The notes beneath the pieces were generated by a model. The model worked only from the letters and a program-made list of their open reading frames with translations, was not told the origin of the DNA and did not search any database. The translations under genes and the position numbers were made by a program. A DNA stretch of 64,000 bases from Advenella mandrilli (GTDB lineage: Bacteria > Pseudomonadota > Gammaproteobacteria > Burkholderiales > Burkholderiaceae_B): positions 62,001 to 126,000 of the forward strand of contig NZ_JAENGP010000003.1 in the NCBI RefSeq assembly GCF_016595155.1, given 5' to 3'. Positions 1 through 8,280 of this stretch are shown here, piece after piece (positions within the stretch are counted from its first letter, which is position 1; every line of letters begins with the position of its first letter).

Positions 1-2
1 AA

Positions 3-50
3 GGGGAAATGCGCGTGCTTAGCCCGCACCGTTATAACGACAAGGCCTGA
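3..50 (+). CDS. C-terminal tail of a truncated upstream gene
   Basis: An open frame enters from the left edge and ends at the TGA at 48-50, giving about 15 residues ending SPHRYNDKA. The next gene starts 15 bases later, so the two are probably cotranscribed. In related betaproteobacteria a 1-acyl-glycerol-3-phosphate acyltransferase often precedes the YgjP-like hydrolase and gloA, and this tail could belong to one. The tail is too short to confirm that. Confidence 0.35.
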   Translation, partial: GEMRVLSPHRYNDKA

Positions 51-65
51 AGCACCGCTGTTCTC

Positions 66-767
66 ATGGATAAAATCCCCTATACCCTTCAGCGTTCCAA
101 CCGTAAAAGCATTGGTTTTACGATTAACGCCGAAGGGCTGAAAATTACCGCGCCCCAATGGGTATCGCAAGCCATCATCAACCAGGCCATCCAGGCAAAA
201 AAAACCTGGATCCAAAGCAAGCTGTTGCAATGGCGGCAACAATCCCCTACCCCCACTAACTGGCAACATGGCATGCCACTGCCCTATCTGGGTAGGCAAA
301 TTATTGTGCAACTTAACCCGCAGCTGGCTTCATGCCGCTATGAAGGCAACTACAATCTGGCACAAGATAACGATATTCTTTATATCAACCTGCCATCCAC
401 GGCAAGTAGCCATGAACTAAAATCAGCCTGCACCCAATGGTTTAAGGGGCGTGCCCTGGCCTGGTTTGAAACCCGCCTGCACCATTTCGGGCAAAGCAGC
501 GGGGCAAAACCGTTGCAGCTGCGCCTGTCCAGTGCCACCACCCGCTGGGGCTCCTGCAGTGCCAATGGCAACATTCGCCTTAACTGGCGCCTGATTCACC
601 TGGATTCAGACCTGATTGACTATGTGATTGCGCATGAGCTTGCCCATTTGAAAGAAATGAACCACAGCTCCCGTTTCTGGACCGAAGTTGGCCGTATCCT
701 ACCCGGCTATGAAGCGGCCAAACACAAGCTTAAACAAAAAAGCCTGCACACCCTGCCCATTCTTTAG
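66..767 (+). CDS. YgjP/SprT-like zinc metallohydrolase (DUF45 family)
   Basis: A 233-residue cytoplasmic protein of the M48-like/DUF45 family that includes E. coli YgjP. The zinc site is visible: HELAH at residues 190-194 with a third candidate ligand at H200, preceded by the family motif RWGSCS at 160-165. The N-terminal part is the less conserved beta-rich half of the family. Members are annotated as metal-dependent hydrolases or UTP pyrophosphatases, and the natural substrate is not settled. The ATG at 66 lies 15 bases after an upstream stop, and gloA follows after 160 bases, suggesting a housekeeping operon. The family call is firm; the biochemical role is not. Confidence 0.9.
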   Translation: MDKIPYTLQRSNRKSIGFTINAEGLKITAPQWVSQAIINQAIQAKKTWIQSKLLQWRQQSPTPTNWQHGMPLPYLGRQIIVQLNPQLASCRYEGNYNLAQDNDILYINLPSTASSHELKSACTQWFKGRALAWFETRLHHFGQSSGAKPLQLRLSSATTRWGSCSANGNIRLNWRLIHLDSDLIDYVIAHELAHLKEMNHSSRFWTEVGRILPGYEAAKHKLKQKSLHTLPIL

Positions 768-927
768 GCATAACAGGGCAATTGCAAACGACCATAAATT
801 TTCGCTTATATAATGCCTGTTGTATCATTCTTGCCGTATCCGTTATTTAAAAGTACTGAACTCATCATTCTATAAACACGGCTTTGCTAAAATAGCCCGC
901 TTGTCATCATTTCCAACAGGAGTCATC

Positions 928-1347
928 ATGCAATTTCTACACACCATGCTTCGAGTCGGCAACCTTGAACGGTCTATCGAATTTTATACAAACGTCATTG
1001 GCATGAAACTTTTGCGTCGCTCCGAAAACCCCGAATACAAATACAGCCTGGCCTTCCTGGGTTTTGAAGCCAACCCTCACCAGGCCGAACTTGAGCTAAC
1101 CTATAACCATGGTGTTGATTCTTATGAGCTGGGTACCGCCTATGGCCATATTGCCATTGGCGTGCCAGATGCCTATCAGGCCTGTGAAACTGTCAAGGCG
1201 GCAGGTGGCAATGTTACGCGTGAAGCCGGCCCGGTCATGGGTGGCAGCACCGTTATTGCCTTCATTGAAGACCCTGACGGTTACAAAATAGAATTAATCG
1301 AACGCAAAGACATGCAGGCCGAAGGTACTGGCTTGCACGCAAAATAA
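928..1347 (+). CDS. gloA: Lactoylglutathione lyase (glyoxalase I)
   Basis: A 139-residue glyoxalase I, which isomerises the hemithioacetal of methylglyoxal and glutathione to S-lactoylglutathione in the cytoplasm. The four metal ligands of the E. coli Ni-type enzyme fall at exactly the same positions: H5, E56, H74 and E122. The start at 928 is chosen because it gives the usual N-terminus [10 protein letters not shown] and has a ribosome site (ACAGGAGT) just upstream. An in-frame extension back to 820 would add 36 residues unlike the family. The short length without the eukaryotic insertions fits the Ni/Co class. Confidence 0.96.
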   Translation: MQFLHTMLRVGNLERSIEFYTNVIGMKLLRRSENPEYKYSLAFLGFEANPHQAELELTYNHGVDSYELGTAYGHIAIGVPDAYQACETVKAAGGNVTREAGPVMGGSTVIAFIEDPDGYKIELIERKDMQAEGTGLHAK

Positions 1348-1384
1348 ATCCTGTTAAACAACCATAAAGTCATAAAGGTACATC

Positions 1385-2905
1385 ATGAAAACAACAAATA
1401 TTGTTATTGGCGCACTTGTTGCAGCCGGTGTCGTGTGGGGAGGCTCAACCTGGTACATTGGCCAACAGGCCAAAACCCAAATCGATCAATCCATCAGTAA
1501 TTTCAATGAATTTCTGGCACAAAGCGCTCCCAATGTCAGCCTAAGCGAAGTCAGCTATGAAAAGGGCTTTCTTTCTTCTACCGGGACCTATAAGCTAAAT
1601 ATAGATCTACCCGATCTGCCAGAAGAGCTTTCCAATATTACATTCCTGAACAAGGTTTATCACGGCCCCTTGCCGTTAATTCAAAACGGTCGTTTTTCTC
1701 CCGCTTTGGCCATTAGCGAAACCACTCTGATTAACAATGACAATACAAAAATATTGTTTGATGCCGCCAATGGACAAGAACCCTTTGTATCCAGCAGCGT
1801 GCTTTCTTTTACCAAAGAAATAGAAAACACCCTTAAAACCGCCCCACTGAAATTCGTTAACAAGAACGGCGAAATCACCGTGGCACCGATGCATGCGATT
1901 ACGCACAGCAATCTTGATTACGCCTTTATCAATACGGAAGCCACGGGTGGCGCCATTAAAGCCAAGGGAGAAAGCACAGCCAGCTTTTCTATGGACGGTT
2001 TTACACTTAGCAATCAAACAACCCGTACCGCCAACAAAAATTATATTGGTGATGCTTCCGTCAAATTTGACAAATTCAATATTGCCGATCCCGCACAAAC
2101 CGTTTTAATCGACGCCATCAACATGGTTGCCAGCACGACTGAATCCCCCAATGGCCTGCTTAATGGCGATATCATCTATTCCGCGAACAAAATCAACGTC
2201 AACAAGATTGATTTTGGCACAACAAGCATGAAAATGGTGGTTAACAATCTGGATATGAAGGCTGTTAATGATTTCAGTCGGGCCACGGCCAGCCTTAATC
2301 TGGCCTCAACCTCACAGAAAGAGGTAGATGAATTGGATCGGCATTTCGAAACACTGTTTGTCAAACTGGCTGATGCCAATATTCAATTCCACATTGACCC
2401 CTTAAGTATAAAAACCACAAGCGGTGAGGCGACGTTAAATTTCGGGGTTATTTTTAACGGAGAAAAAGCGTCTTCAGAATCAAGGGAATCCATGGAGCTA
2501 TTTGCCACTGAAGCCTTGCGCAAAGCCAATTTCTCCATCTCCATCGATGATAGCATTATCAAAGAAGTGGGTTCAGGCGTCCTACAGGTATCTGAAGGGA
2601 CCGACAAAGCCACAGCTGATGCCGAAGCGGAAGTGATTACAGGAATGGCGGGTCTTATCGCAGAACAATCGGGCATGGCGGTTTACAAGGATGGTAAAAC
2701 TACCTCTGTAATCACTTATGATGCCGACCAGCCCGAAGACAGCCAGATTGATTTTAACGGCAAAAAAATGGGCTTGAACGAGTTCGCCATGAGAGCATCC
2801 TCCCTGCTTGGCTTCGCAGGTACATCGGCTGCCCCTGCGTTACTAAACGAAGAGGAGCTATTTCAAGCCCTTGAAAACGATACGGAAGTAGAACCGGCAG
2901 AATAA
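1385..2905 (+). CDS. DUF945 (YdgA-like) family envelope protein
   Basis: A 506-residue protein with one N-terminal membrane segment (about residues 6-24, with a GGSTWYIG boundary) followed by a large hydrophilic, presumably periplasmic domain. This architecture and the sequence style of the YIGQQAKTQID region match the DUF945/YdgA family, whose molecular role is unknown. The gene begins 37 bases after gloA, with a weak AAGGT-like site before the ATG. It is the last gene before a strong bidirectional hairpin at 3056-3095. I see no catalytic motif. The acidic C-terminus is unremarkable. Periplasmic location is inferred from topology. Confidence 0.8.
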   Translation: MKTTNIVIGALVAAGVVWGGSTWYIGQQAKTQIDQSISNFNEFLAQSAPNVSLSEVSYEKGFLSSTGTYKLNIDLPDLPEELSNITFLNKVYHGPLPLIQNGRFSPALAISETTLINNDNTKILFDAANGQEPFVSSSVLSFTKEIENTLKTAPLKFVNKNGEITVAPMHAITHSNLDYAFINTEATGGAIKAKGESTASFSMDGFTLSNQTTRTANKNYIGDASVKFDKFNIADPAQTVLIDAINMVASTTESPNGLLNGDIIYSANKINVNKIDFGTTSMKMVVNNLDMKAVNDFSRATASLNLASTSQKEVDELDRHFETLFVKLADANIQFHIDPLSIKTTSGEATLNFGVIFNGEKASSESRESMELFATEALRKANFSISIDDSIIKEVGSGVLQVSEGTDKATADAEAEVITGMAGLIAEQSGMAVYKDGKTTSVITYDADQPEDSQIDFNGKKMGLNEFAMRASSLLGFAGTSAAPALLNEEELFQALENDTEVEPAE

Positions 2906-3004
2906 ATGCATAAGCTTGAAAATGAGACTGCAACGACCAAGTCCGCAATAAATGCTGAATACAGTCTGCATTATCATCAAATCAAGCGACGTTCCCCATG
3001 TACA

Positions 3005-3030
3005 TGATTAATGTAAGTTTACATTAATCA
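3005..3030. promoter_or_regulatory. 26-base perfect palindrome, orphan operator-like site
   Basis: Two 12-base arms (3005-3016 and 3019-3030) are exact inverted complements around a GT centre. The core TGTAA-N2-TTACA resembles operators of TetR- or MarR-type repressors. It sits between two convergent genes, where an operator would not be expected. It is followed 25 bases later by a separate terminator hairpin. Confidence 0.45.
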
Positions 3031-3055
3031 ACATTTGTTCAATCTGGTCGTTTTA

Positions 3056-3095
3056 TTTATTAACAGGTGATATCTCATCATCACCTGTTAATAAA
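3056..3095. terminator. Bidirectional terminator hairpin
   Basis: A perfect 16-base stem (3056-3071 with 3080-3095) encloses an 8-base loop. The outer end of the stem is A/T-rich, giving T-runs in both directions. It lies between the convergent DUF945 gene and the exported-protein gene at 3135-3800, and would end transcription of both. Confidence 0.85.
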
Positions 3096-3134
3096 TTCTC
3101 TTTCAGGTATAAATCAGAGTTGCCAGACAAACTA

Positions 3135-3800
3135 TTAATTATTGCCATAAAAGGTCCGCAAACGTTGCGCATCAAGCTCATCAGATGAGGCGATTGCTCT
3201 GGTTTGTCTTGGGGAGTTTACGGGTACACTATTAACGGCAACCGCATTGCTGCCAGGATTGTTAACCGCAACTGTTGAAGAAACGGGTGCTGGATTGCTG
3301 GCAACCGCATTATCAGGCAGGCCTTTGGCGGTTGAAGAACTAGGGCAGCGCCGGCCGGTTGCTTCATAAGCCATCCGGTTCACGTCTTCACCGAAACAAA
3401 AGAAACGCATATCAGCCACTTCTTTGTAACCCAGTTTATAGGCAATACTGGTATCCTCTCGTGCGTTACACGCATCTGATTCACCGGCCATCGAACCCCC
3501 TATCCCAAACCCGGTAAAACCCACACCAATCGTATTGGATTGACCGCAATTATTGGCACCACCAAACATGCTTGCAGGCGCATAAACGTTAGGTGTGGTG
3601 TGAATACGCTGGGATTTTCTTTGCTCTGATCCACCAAAGCTCAGGTCAATAATAGCCGCCCCACCCGAAGAGACGTTTGCACTTGAAGAAGCCCCGGAAG
3701 AGGCCCCGGCAGAAGCTTCTGCCCCCGCACCCACGTTAACCTGTGCCAATACCTGACCTGATGCAAATAATATTGCAATTGCAGTAAATATTTTTTTCAT
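3135..3800 (-). CDS. Exported low-complexity protein with conserved Cys-containing core
   Basis: A 221-residue protein with a clear signal peptide (cleavage likely after VLA at about residue 19). It then has a Gly/Ser/Ala-rich stretch (about 20-50), a structured core (about 65-150), and an Asn/Pro/Val-rich C-terminal tail. The core carries the pattern NVYAPASMFGG, a cysteine, GVGFTGFGIGGS, further cysteines, then an FCFGEDVNRMAYEATGRRCP segment. I recall similar cores in small exported proteins of other proteobacteria and of phages, but cannot name a family. The gene is 77 bases downstream of a second Gly/Ser-rich exported gene on the same strand. Function unknown; a secreted or periplasmic structural role is only a guess. 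Confidence 0.7.
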   Translation of the reverse strand: MKKIFTAIAILFASGQVLAQVNVGAGAEASAGASSGASSSANVSSGGAAIIDLSFGGSEQRKSQRIHTTPNVYAPASMFGGANNCGQSNTIGVGFTGFGIGGSMAGESDACNAREDTSIAYKLGYKEVADMRFFCFGEDVNRMAYEATGRRCPSSSTAKGLPDNAVASNPAPVSSTVAVNNPGSNAVAVNSVPVNSPRQTRAIASSDELDAQRLRTFYGNN

Positions 3801-3876
3801 GGCGATTCCTTTGGGAGGGGGAATACCCCCTCCAAGAATATATGTATTTTATAGTTTTAAAGGCATTTGATCCTTG

Positions 3877-4284
3877 TTATGGATTGAGCCAGCCAATCAC
3901 ACCAAAACCACCAAAACCGCCAATGCCACCGGCTTGAGCATTATGCGCACCACCTGCTGAAGCACTAGAGCCTTGCCCAGCCAAACCAAACGAATAACCG
4001 TTACCAAATTGTTCAGATACAGATGAGCCTGCGGTTTGTGTAGCTACCCCACCAGGACTCATAGTAACTGAAGCACCGGAAGTTGACACATTCCCTGCTC
4101 CAGAACTATTACCCGCAGCCCCAAAACCAATTGAACCCTGTACTCCTTGTGTGGAAGAACTTCCACCAGAGCTGCTTCCAGCTGCTCCACCAGCACCAAA
4201 AACACCAAGACCAATACCACCGCTTGCTGCATATACACTAGTAGATGCCAGAGTCAATGCCGAGATAAGTAGTAGTTTTTTCAT
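3877..4284 (-). CDS. Gly/Ser-rich exported protein
   Basis: A 135-residue protein: signal peptide MKKLLLISALTLASTSVYA, then almost entirely Gly, Ser, Ala and Thr with scattered aromatics, ending GGFGGFGVIGWLNP. No cysteine or catalytic residue is seen. The composition is reminiscent of amyloid-like or surface-coat proteins, but no curlin-type repeat is present. Ribosome site AAAGGAG precedes the ATG. It probably forms an operon with the next gene (3135-3800), which shares the signal-peptide style and a Ser/Gly-rich segment. I cannot assign a family. Confidence 0.7.
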   Translation of the reverse strand: MKKLLLISALTLASTSVYAASGGIGLGVFGAGGAAGSSSGGSSSTQGVQGSIGFGAAGNSSGAGNVSTSGASVTMSPGGVATQTAGSSVSEQFGNGYSFGLAGQGSSASAGGAHNAQAGGIGGFGGFGVIGWLNP

Positions 4285-4778
4285 TTTGCTGCTCCTTTAC
4301 GGAAACATTTTTCGAACCGGACGCCGTCCGGCACGGTTACTGCAAAATGGAATAGCCAAATTCCGTCAAGATGTATATGTTTGCAACATTAAACAGGGAG
4401 GCTACCCCACCAACATCAACAACTTGAACCATCAAATTGCTGAATTCTTAATATGTTACATTTTTGAAACGAACCACTTCACCCCTAATATTTACGGGAT
4501 TAAATCTTTCAGTTCTGATAAAAGTACAAAGTTGAAACTTATATATATTTTTTTCTAAAACTTATGCTGCCAAATACTTAGGATTGTTGAGTTGCTGATA
4601 GTAGTTAATAATTTATGTATGATGATCTGGCACTTGCCGAAACCACATTTATTTGCTGCATTCCTGCTATTGTTGAAACTAATTCTACATGAATCAAAAA
4701 AGTTTTCAATACTTTAATGGATATTTTCTTACTTTTTTGTAACATCAACATAATTATCATATTATGAGAAAATAAAAT
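4285..4778. other. 494-base A/T-rich intergenic region before pyk
   Basis: A spacer between divergent genes. It holds a short G/C palindrome (CCGGAC-GCC-GTCCGG, 4317-4331) near the promoter side of the exported-protein operon. A long A/T-rich stretch leads to pyk, with a TATTAT-like box near 4760. No convincing gene is seen: a Pro-rich open frame that enters from the left is the antisense of the Gly/Ser-rich gene. Confidence 0.5.
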
Positions 4779-6218
4779 ATGAACCCAAGACGAACTAAAA
4801 TTGTAGCCACTTTGGGACCCGCAACCCGGTCACCAGAACAAATTGAACAGATGATGCTGGCCGGCATGAATGTTGCAAGGTTAAACTTTTCCCATGGCAG
4901 CCATGACGAACATCGCCAAAGCGCGCAGCGCATCAGGTCAATAGCACACAAGCTGCAAAAACACATTGCCATCATGGTCGATTTGCAAGGCCCTAAAATT
5001 CGTATTGCCCGTTTCATCAACGGCCAGGTCTTGCTACAAGCCAGTCAAACATTTATTTTATCCAACACCCATCCGCATAACGAGGGTACGGCGCATATTG
5101 TCGGCATCGACTACCCTGCCCTGATAACTGATTGCCAGCCGGGTGATGAACTGCTGCTGGATGATGGCCGCATCGTGCTGGAAATCACCCACATTGAAGG
5201 CCAGGAAGTGCACACACGGGTACTGGCAGGCGGGCCGCTTTCCAACAACAAAGGTATCAATCGCAAAGGAGGTGGCCTTTCCGCCCCCAGCCTGACCGCC
5301 AAAGACAAGGAAGATATCAAGATTGCTGCCGACATTGAAGCCGACTATATTGCCGTTTCTTTTCCTCGCTATGGCAGCGATATTGAACAGGCCAGGCAAC
5401 TGGCCCGGCAAGCCGGTAGCAAAGCCTGGATTGTGGCCAAAATAGAACGTGCAGAAGCCGTGGCTGATGACCAGGCACTGGATGAGCTGATTACGGCCAG
5501 TGATGCCGTCATGGTAGCCCGTGGCGACCTGGGGGTTGAAGTGGGCGATGCCGAATTGGCTGGTATACAGAAAAAAATCATCCTGCACGCGCGCACCCTG
5601 AATAAAGTGGTGATTACCGCCACCCAAATGATGGAGTCGATGATTGCCAACCCCATTCCCACGCGTGCCGAGGTGTCTGACGTTGCCAATGCCGTCCTGG
5701 ACTACACCGATGCCGTCATGCTGTCGGCCGAGAGCGCAACCGGCAATTATCCGCTTGAAGCCGTCATGGCCATGTCACGCATTTGCATAGGGGCTGAAAA
5801 ACATCCAACGTCAAATAAATCCGGTCATCGGCTGGGGCAGGTTTTTCCACGCTGCGATGAAACCATCGCACTTTCCGCCATGTATGCGGCCAATCACTTC
5901 CCCGGTGTAAAAGCAATTGTTTCCCTTAGCGAAAGCGGCCATACTCCCCTGATCATGTCGCGCATCCGTTCAGGCGTGCCTATTTATTGCTTTACCCGGC
6001 ATAGGGAAACCCAAAACCGCGCTGCCCTTTTCAGGGGGGTTTATCCGGTGAATTTTGACAATAGCCATCTGGACCCAACCCTGCTCATGCAAGCCGTCCT
6101 TGAAGAGCTTAAAAATCACCAACCCCTGGAAACCGGTGACTGGATCATTATCACCAACGGAGACCTGTCAGCCCCCTGTAACGGCACCAATAGCATGAAA
6201 TTAATCTGTGTCAATTAA
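4779..6218 (+). CDS. pyk: Pyruvate kinase
   Basis: A 479-residue pyruvate kinase, making pyruvate and ATP from phosphoenolpyruvate and ADP in the cytoplasm. The N-terminal RTKIVATLGPA motif, R34/N36/S38 of the substrate and K+ site, the signature around K221 and E223 (IVAKIERAEAV), and the MVARGDLGVE and TATQMMESM segments are all present. The B domain (about 72-165) and the C-terminal regulatory domain are complete, so the length is normal. Glycerate kinase follows after 12 bases, an arrangement seen in glycerate/tartronate pathways (the ttu clusters), so this isozyme may serve glycerate catabolism as well as glycolysis. Confidence 0.96.
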   Translation: MNPRRTKIVATLGPATRSPEQIEQMMLAGMNVARLNFSHGSHDEHRQSAQRIRSIAHKLQKHIAIMVDLQGPKIRIARFINGQVLLQASQTFILSNTHPHNEGTAHIVGIDYPALITDCQPGDELLLDDGRIVLEITHIEGQEVHTRVLAGGPLSNNKGINRKGGGLSAPSLTAKDKEDIKIAADIEADYIAVSFPRYGSDIEQARQLARQAGSKAWIVAKIERAEAVADDQALDELITASDAVMVARGDLGVEVGDAELAGIQKKIILHARTLNKVVITATQMMESMIANPIPTRAEVSDVANAVLDYTDAVMLSAESATGNYPLEAVMAMSRICIGAEKHPTSNKSGHRLGQVFPRCDETIALSAMYAANHFPGVKAIVSLSESGHTPLIMSRIRSGVPIYCFTRHRETQNRAALFRGVYPVNFDNSHLDPTLLMQAVLEELKNHQPLETGDWIIITNGDLSAPCNGTNSMKLICVN

Positions 6219-6230
6219 TTTAAATTTAAA

Positions 6231-7394
6231 ATGAAAATCATCATTGCCCCTGACTCATTCAAAGAAAGCCTGCCAGCCCATGAAGTGGCCAAGGCCATTG
6301 CCAAAGGCGTAAGGCAAGCAGCGCCCACCGCCAGCATCCATTGCGTTCCCATGGCCGATGGGGGTGAAGGAACCGTATTGGCCATTGCGCAAAGCACTCC
6401 GTGCACACTCATGCAAAGCACCGTCCGCAACGCATTAGGCCACCCGGTACCAGCTACCTGGGCCATAACCGGCAACGGTACCGCCATTATAGAAATGGCC
6501 AGTGCTGCCGGCCTTGAACAACTCACCCCCCAGAACAGACAGGTCCTGCGTGCCAATACGTTTGGGGTTGGTCAACTTATTATTGAAGCTTTAAATAAAC
6601 AGGCCAGGCATATCATCCTGGGGCTGGGCGGCTCGGCCACCAACGATGGCGGTGCTGGCATGCTTGCCGCCCTGGGCATTCAGTTTATGGGTAAAAACAA
6701 TACCTTGCTGGAATCCATCCCCGAAGAGCTGGCCAGGCTTGAAACAATCAATCTTGCCGGCCTGGACCCACGTCTGTCGCAGACAGCATTTACCCTGGCT
6801 TCCGATGTAAACAACCCTTTGTGCGGGTCCCATGGTGCCGCTGCTATTTTTAGCCCACAAAAAGGCGCCACGGCAGAACAGGTCCAATTCCTGGACCAGA
6901 CTATGGCGCATTATGCTGATATTACAGCCACTACGCTGGGCAAAGACAGGCGTCATGAACAGGGAGCAGGCGCAGCAGGCGGCCTTGGCTTTGCTGGCTT
7001 AAGTTTCTTGAATGCACGGTTTCGTCCCGGGGTGGAAATAGTGGCCGAATTTGCAGGACTGACACGCCTGATTGAAAATGCCGACCTGGTTATTACCGGT
7101 GAAGGCAAGCTGGATGAGCAAACCTTGCAGGGTAAAACCCTGGCCGGCATAGCTACCCTGGCACAAATGCATCAGGTCCCAATGATTGTGATTGCCGGCA
7201 CCTTGGGCGCCAATTACCAGGCATTGTACAGCCAAGGAATGACCGCGGCCTTCAGCCTGTGCAACGGCCCCATCACCTTGCAGGAAGCCATGCAACAGGC
7301 ATCGCGTCTACTTCAGGAACGCAGCCGGGATATTATGCAGGTTTTTCTGGCAAGCCAGCTAAGCAAAGGCGGTAAAAACTATAAGATTAAATGA
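6231..7394 (+). CDS. glxK: Glycerate 2-kinase (GlxK/GarK family)
   Basis: A 387-residue type-II glycerate kinase that phosphorylates D-glycerate, feeding 2-phosphoglycerate into glycolysis just above pyruvate kinase. Family motifs are visible: APDSFKESL at 6-14, MADGGEGT at 41-48, GLGGSATNDGG at 131-141 and ITGEGKLDEQT near 285. The start codon lies 12 bases after the pyk stop in an A/T-rich stretch with no good ribosome site, so translation may be coupled to pyk. No tartronate-semialdehyde or hydroxypyruvate enzymes are adjacent. Symbol glxK is used for the family; the true physiological feeder pathway is inferred. Confidence 0.92.
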   Translation: MKIIIAPDSFKESLPAHEVAKAIAKGVRQAAPTASIHCVPMADGGEGTVLAIAQSTPCTLMQSTVRNALGHPVPATWAITGNGTAIIEMASAAGLEQLTPQNRQVLRANTFGVGQLIIEALNKQARHIILGLGGSATNDGGAGMLAALGIQFMGKNNTLLESIPEELARLETINLAGLDPRLSQTAFTLASDVNNPLCGSHGAAAIFSPQKGATAEQVQFLDQTMAHYADITATTLGKDRRHEQGAGAAGGLGFAGLSFLNARFRPGVEIVAEFAGLTRLIENADLVITGEGKLDEQTLQGKTLAGIATLAQMHQVPMIVIAGTLGANYQALYSQGMTAAFSLCNGPITLQEAMQQASRLLQERSRDIMQVFLASQLSKGGKNYKIK

Positions 7395-7398
7395 TCAA

Positions 7399-7430
7399 CT
7401 CCCACGCGAGAGCATGGGAATTAGAAAAAC
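7399..7430. repeat. REP-like palindromic element, copy 1
   Basis: This stretch (CTCCCACGCG...CATGGGA then AGAAAAA) matches the element at 23273-23304 at most positions and forms a short hairpin. Both copies lie just after the last gene of a plus-strand operon. Similar CCCACGC/GCGTGGG palindromes are common extragenic repeats in proteobacteria. Confidence 0.5.
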
Positions 7431-7460
7431 GCCTACCGTTCATCAACTTGCGCGGGAAAC

Positions 7461-7478
7461 CTCGCCCTTTAGGGCGGG
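7461..7478. terminator. G/C-rich hairpin between convergent glxK and rsmA
   Basis: An 8-base stem (one G-U pair) around a TT loop, followed by GTGATTGAC. It could terminate one or both convergent genes although no T-run follows. The form CGCCCTTTAGGGCGGGG is also typical of the right end of IS200/IS605-type elements, so it may be an element relic. Confidence 0.4.
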
Positions 7479-7491
7479 GTGATTGACTACT

Positions 7492-8277
7492 TCAAGCCTG
7501 GTTTATTTTTCCGCTATCCAGCAAATAGTCAGAAAGGCGGATAAAATCGGCCACACTTAACGACTCGGCGCGGGCTGTTTCCTTAATGCCAACCGCATCC
7601 CAGTCTATTTCCCAATCTGCCAAAGAGCGACGCAACATTTTCCGGCGTTGTGAAAAAGCACGTGCAACCACCCGCTCAAACACCGGCCACTGTTTTGGAG
7701 CAGGACGGGAATCAGGTAAGGGAATCATACGTACTACGGCCGACATGACCCTTGGTGGTGGATCAAACGATTCGGGGGGGACATCAAACAGCCAATGGAT
7801 TTTATAACGTGACTGCAACATGACAGACAAGCGGCCATAATCGGACGTGCCCGGCTTTGCCACCATCCGGTCGATGACCTCTTTTTGCAGCATAAAATGC
7901 TGGTCTTGCACCTTATTGGCATAATCCATTAAATGAAACAGCAACGGACTGGAAATATTGTAGGGTAAATTACCCACCACCCTTAAGGGTGCGCCAAACT
8001 GGCTAAAATCCACGGTTAAGGCATCGGCCTCATGGACGGTTATTTTTTTGGGACTATACGTATTGCGTAAGCGCTGTGCCAGGTCGCGGTCAATTTCCAC
8101 CACCGTTAAATGATCAAGACAGGCCAATAGCGGAGCCGTTAAGGCAGACAGCCCCGGCCCGATTTCCACCACCTTGTCATCACGGCCAGGATTTACCGCA
8201 CGGACAATCGCCTCAGTGACGCTTTCATCCACCAGAAAATGCTGGCCAAACCGTTTTCTTGCCTGATGTGCTGTCAT
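7492..8277 (-). CDS. rsmA: 16S rRNA dimethyladenosine transferase RsmA (KsgA)
   Basis: A 261-residue methyltransferase that dimethylates the two adjacent adenines in the 3' terminal helix of 16S rRNA during 30S maturation. The S-adenosylmethionine site shows as [11 protein letters not shown] (37-47) with the acidic EID at 61-63. The catalytic motif is NLPYNISSP (103-111), and the N-terminal [10 protein letters not shown] is typical. It is the third gene of the minus-strand lptD-surA-rsmA operon, three bases after the surA stop. In E. coli pdxA lies between surA and rsmA; here it is absent. Confidence 0.97.
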   Translation of the reverse strand: MTAHQARKRFGQHFLVDESVTEAIVRAVNPGRDDKVVEIGPGLSALTAPLLACLDHLTVVEIDRDLAQRLRNTYSPKKITVHEADALTVDFSQFGAPLRVVGNLPYNISSPLLFHLMDYANKVQDQHFMLQKEVIDRMVAKPGTSDYGRLSVMLQSRYKIHWLFDVPPESFDPPPRVMSAVVRMIPLPDSRPAPKQWPVFERVVARAFSQRRKMLRRSLADWEIDWDAVGIKETARAESLSVADFIRLSDYLLDSGKINQA

Positions 8278-8280
8278 AGT

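Noticed and set aside
820-927. N-terminal extension of glyoxalase I
   Set aside because: The metal ligands fall exactly at the E. coli positions only when translation starts at 928, where a ribosome site is present.
4151-4558. Pro-rich plus-strand frame
   Set aside because: The first half is antisense to the Gly/Ser-rich exported protein and the rest is A/T-rich intergenic sequence.
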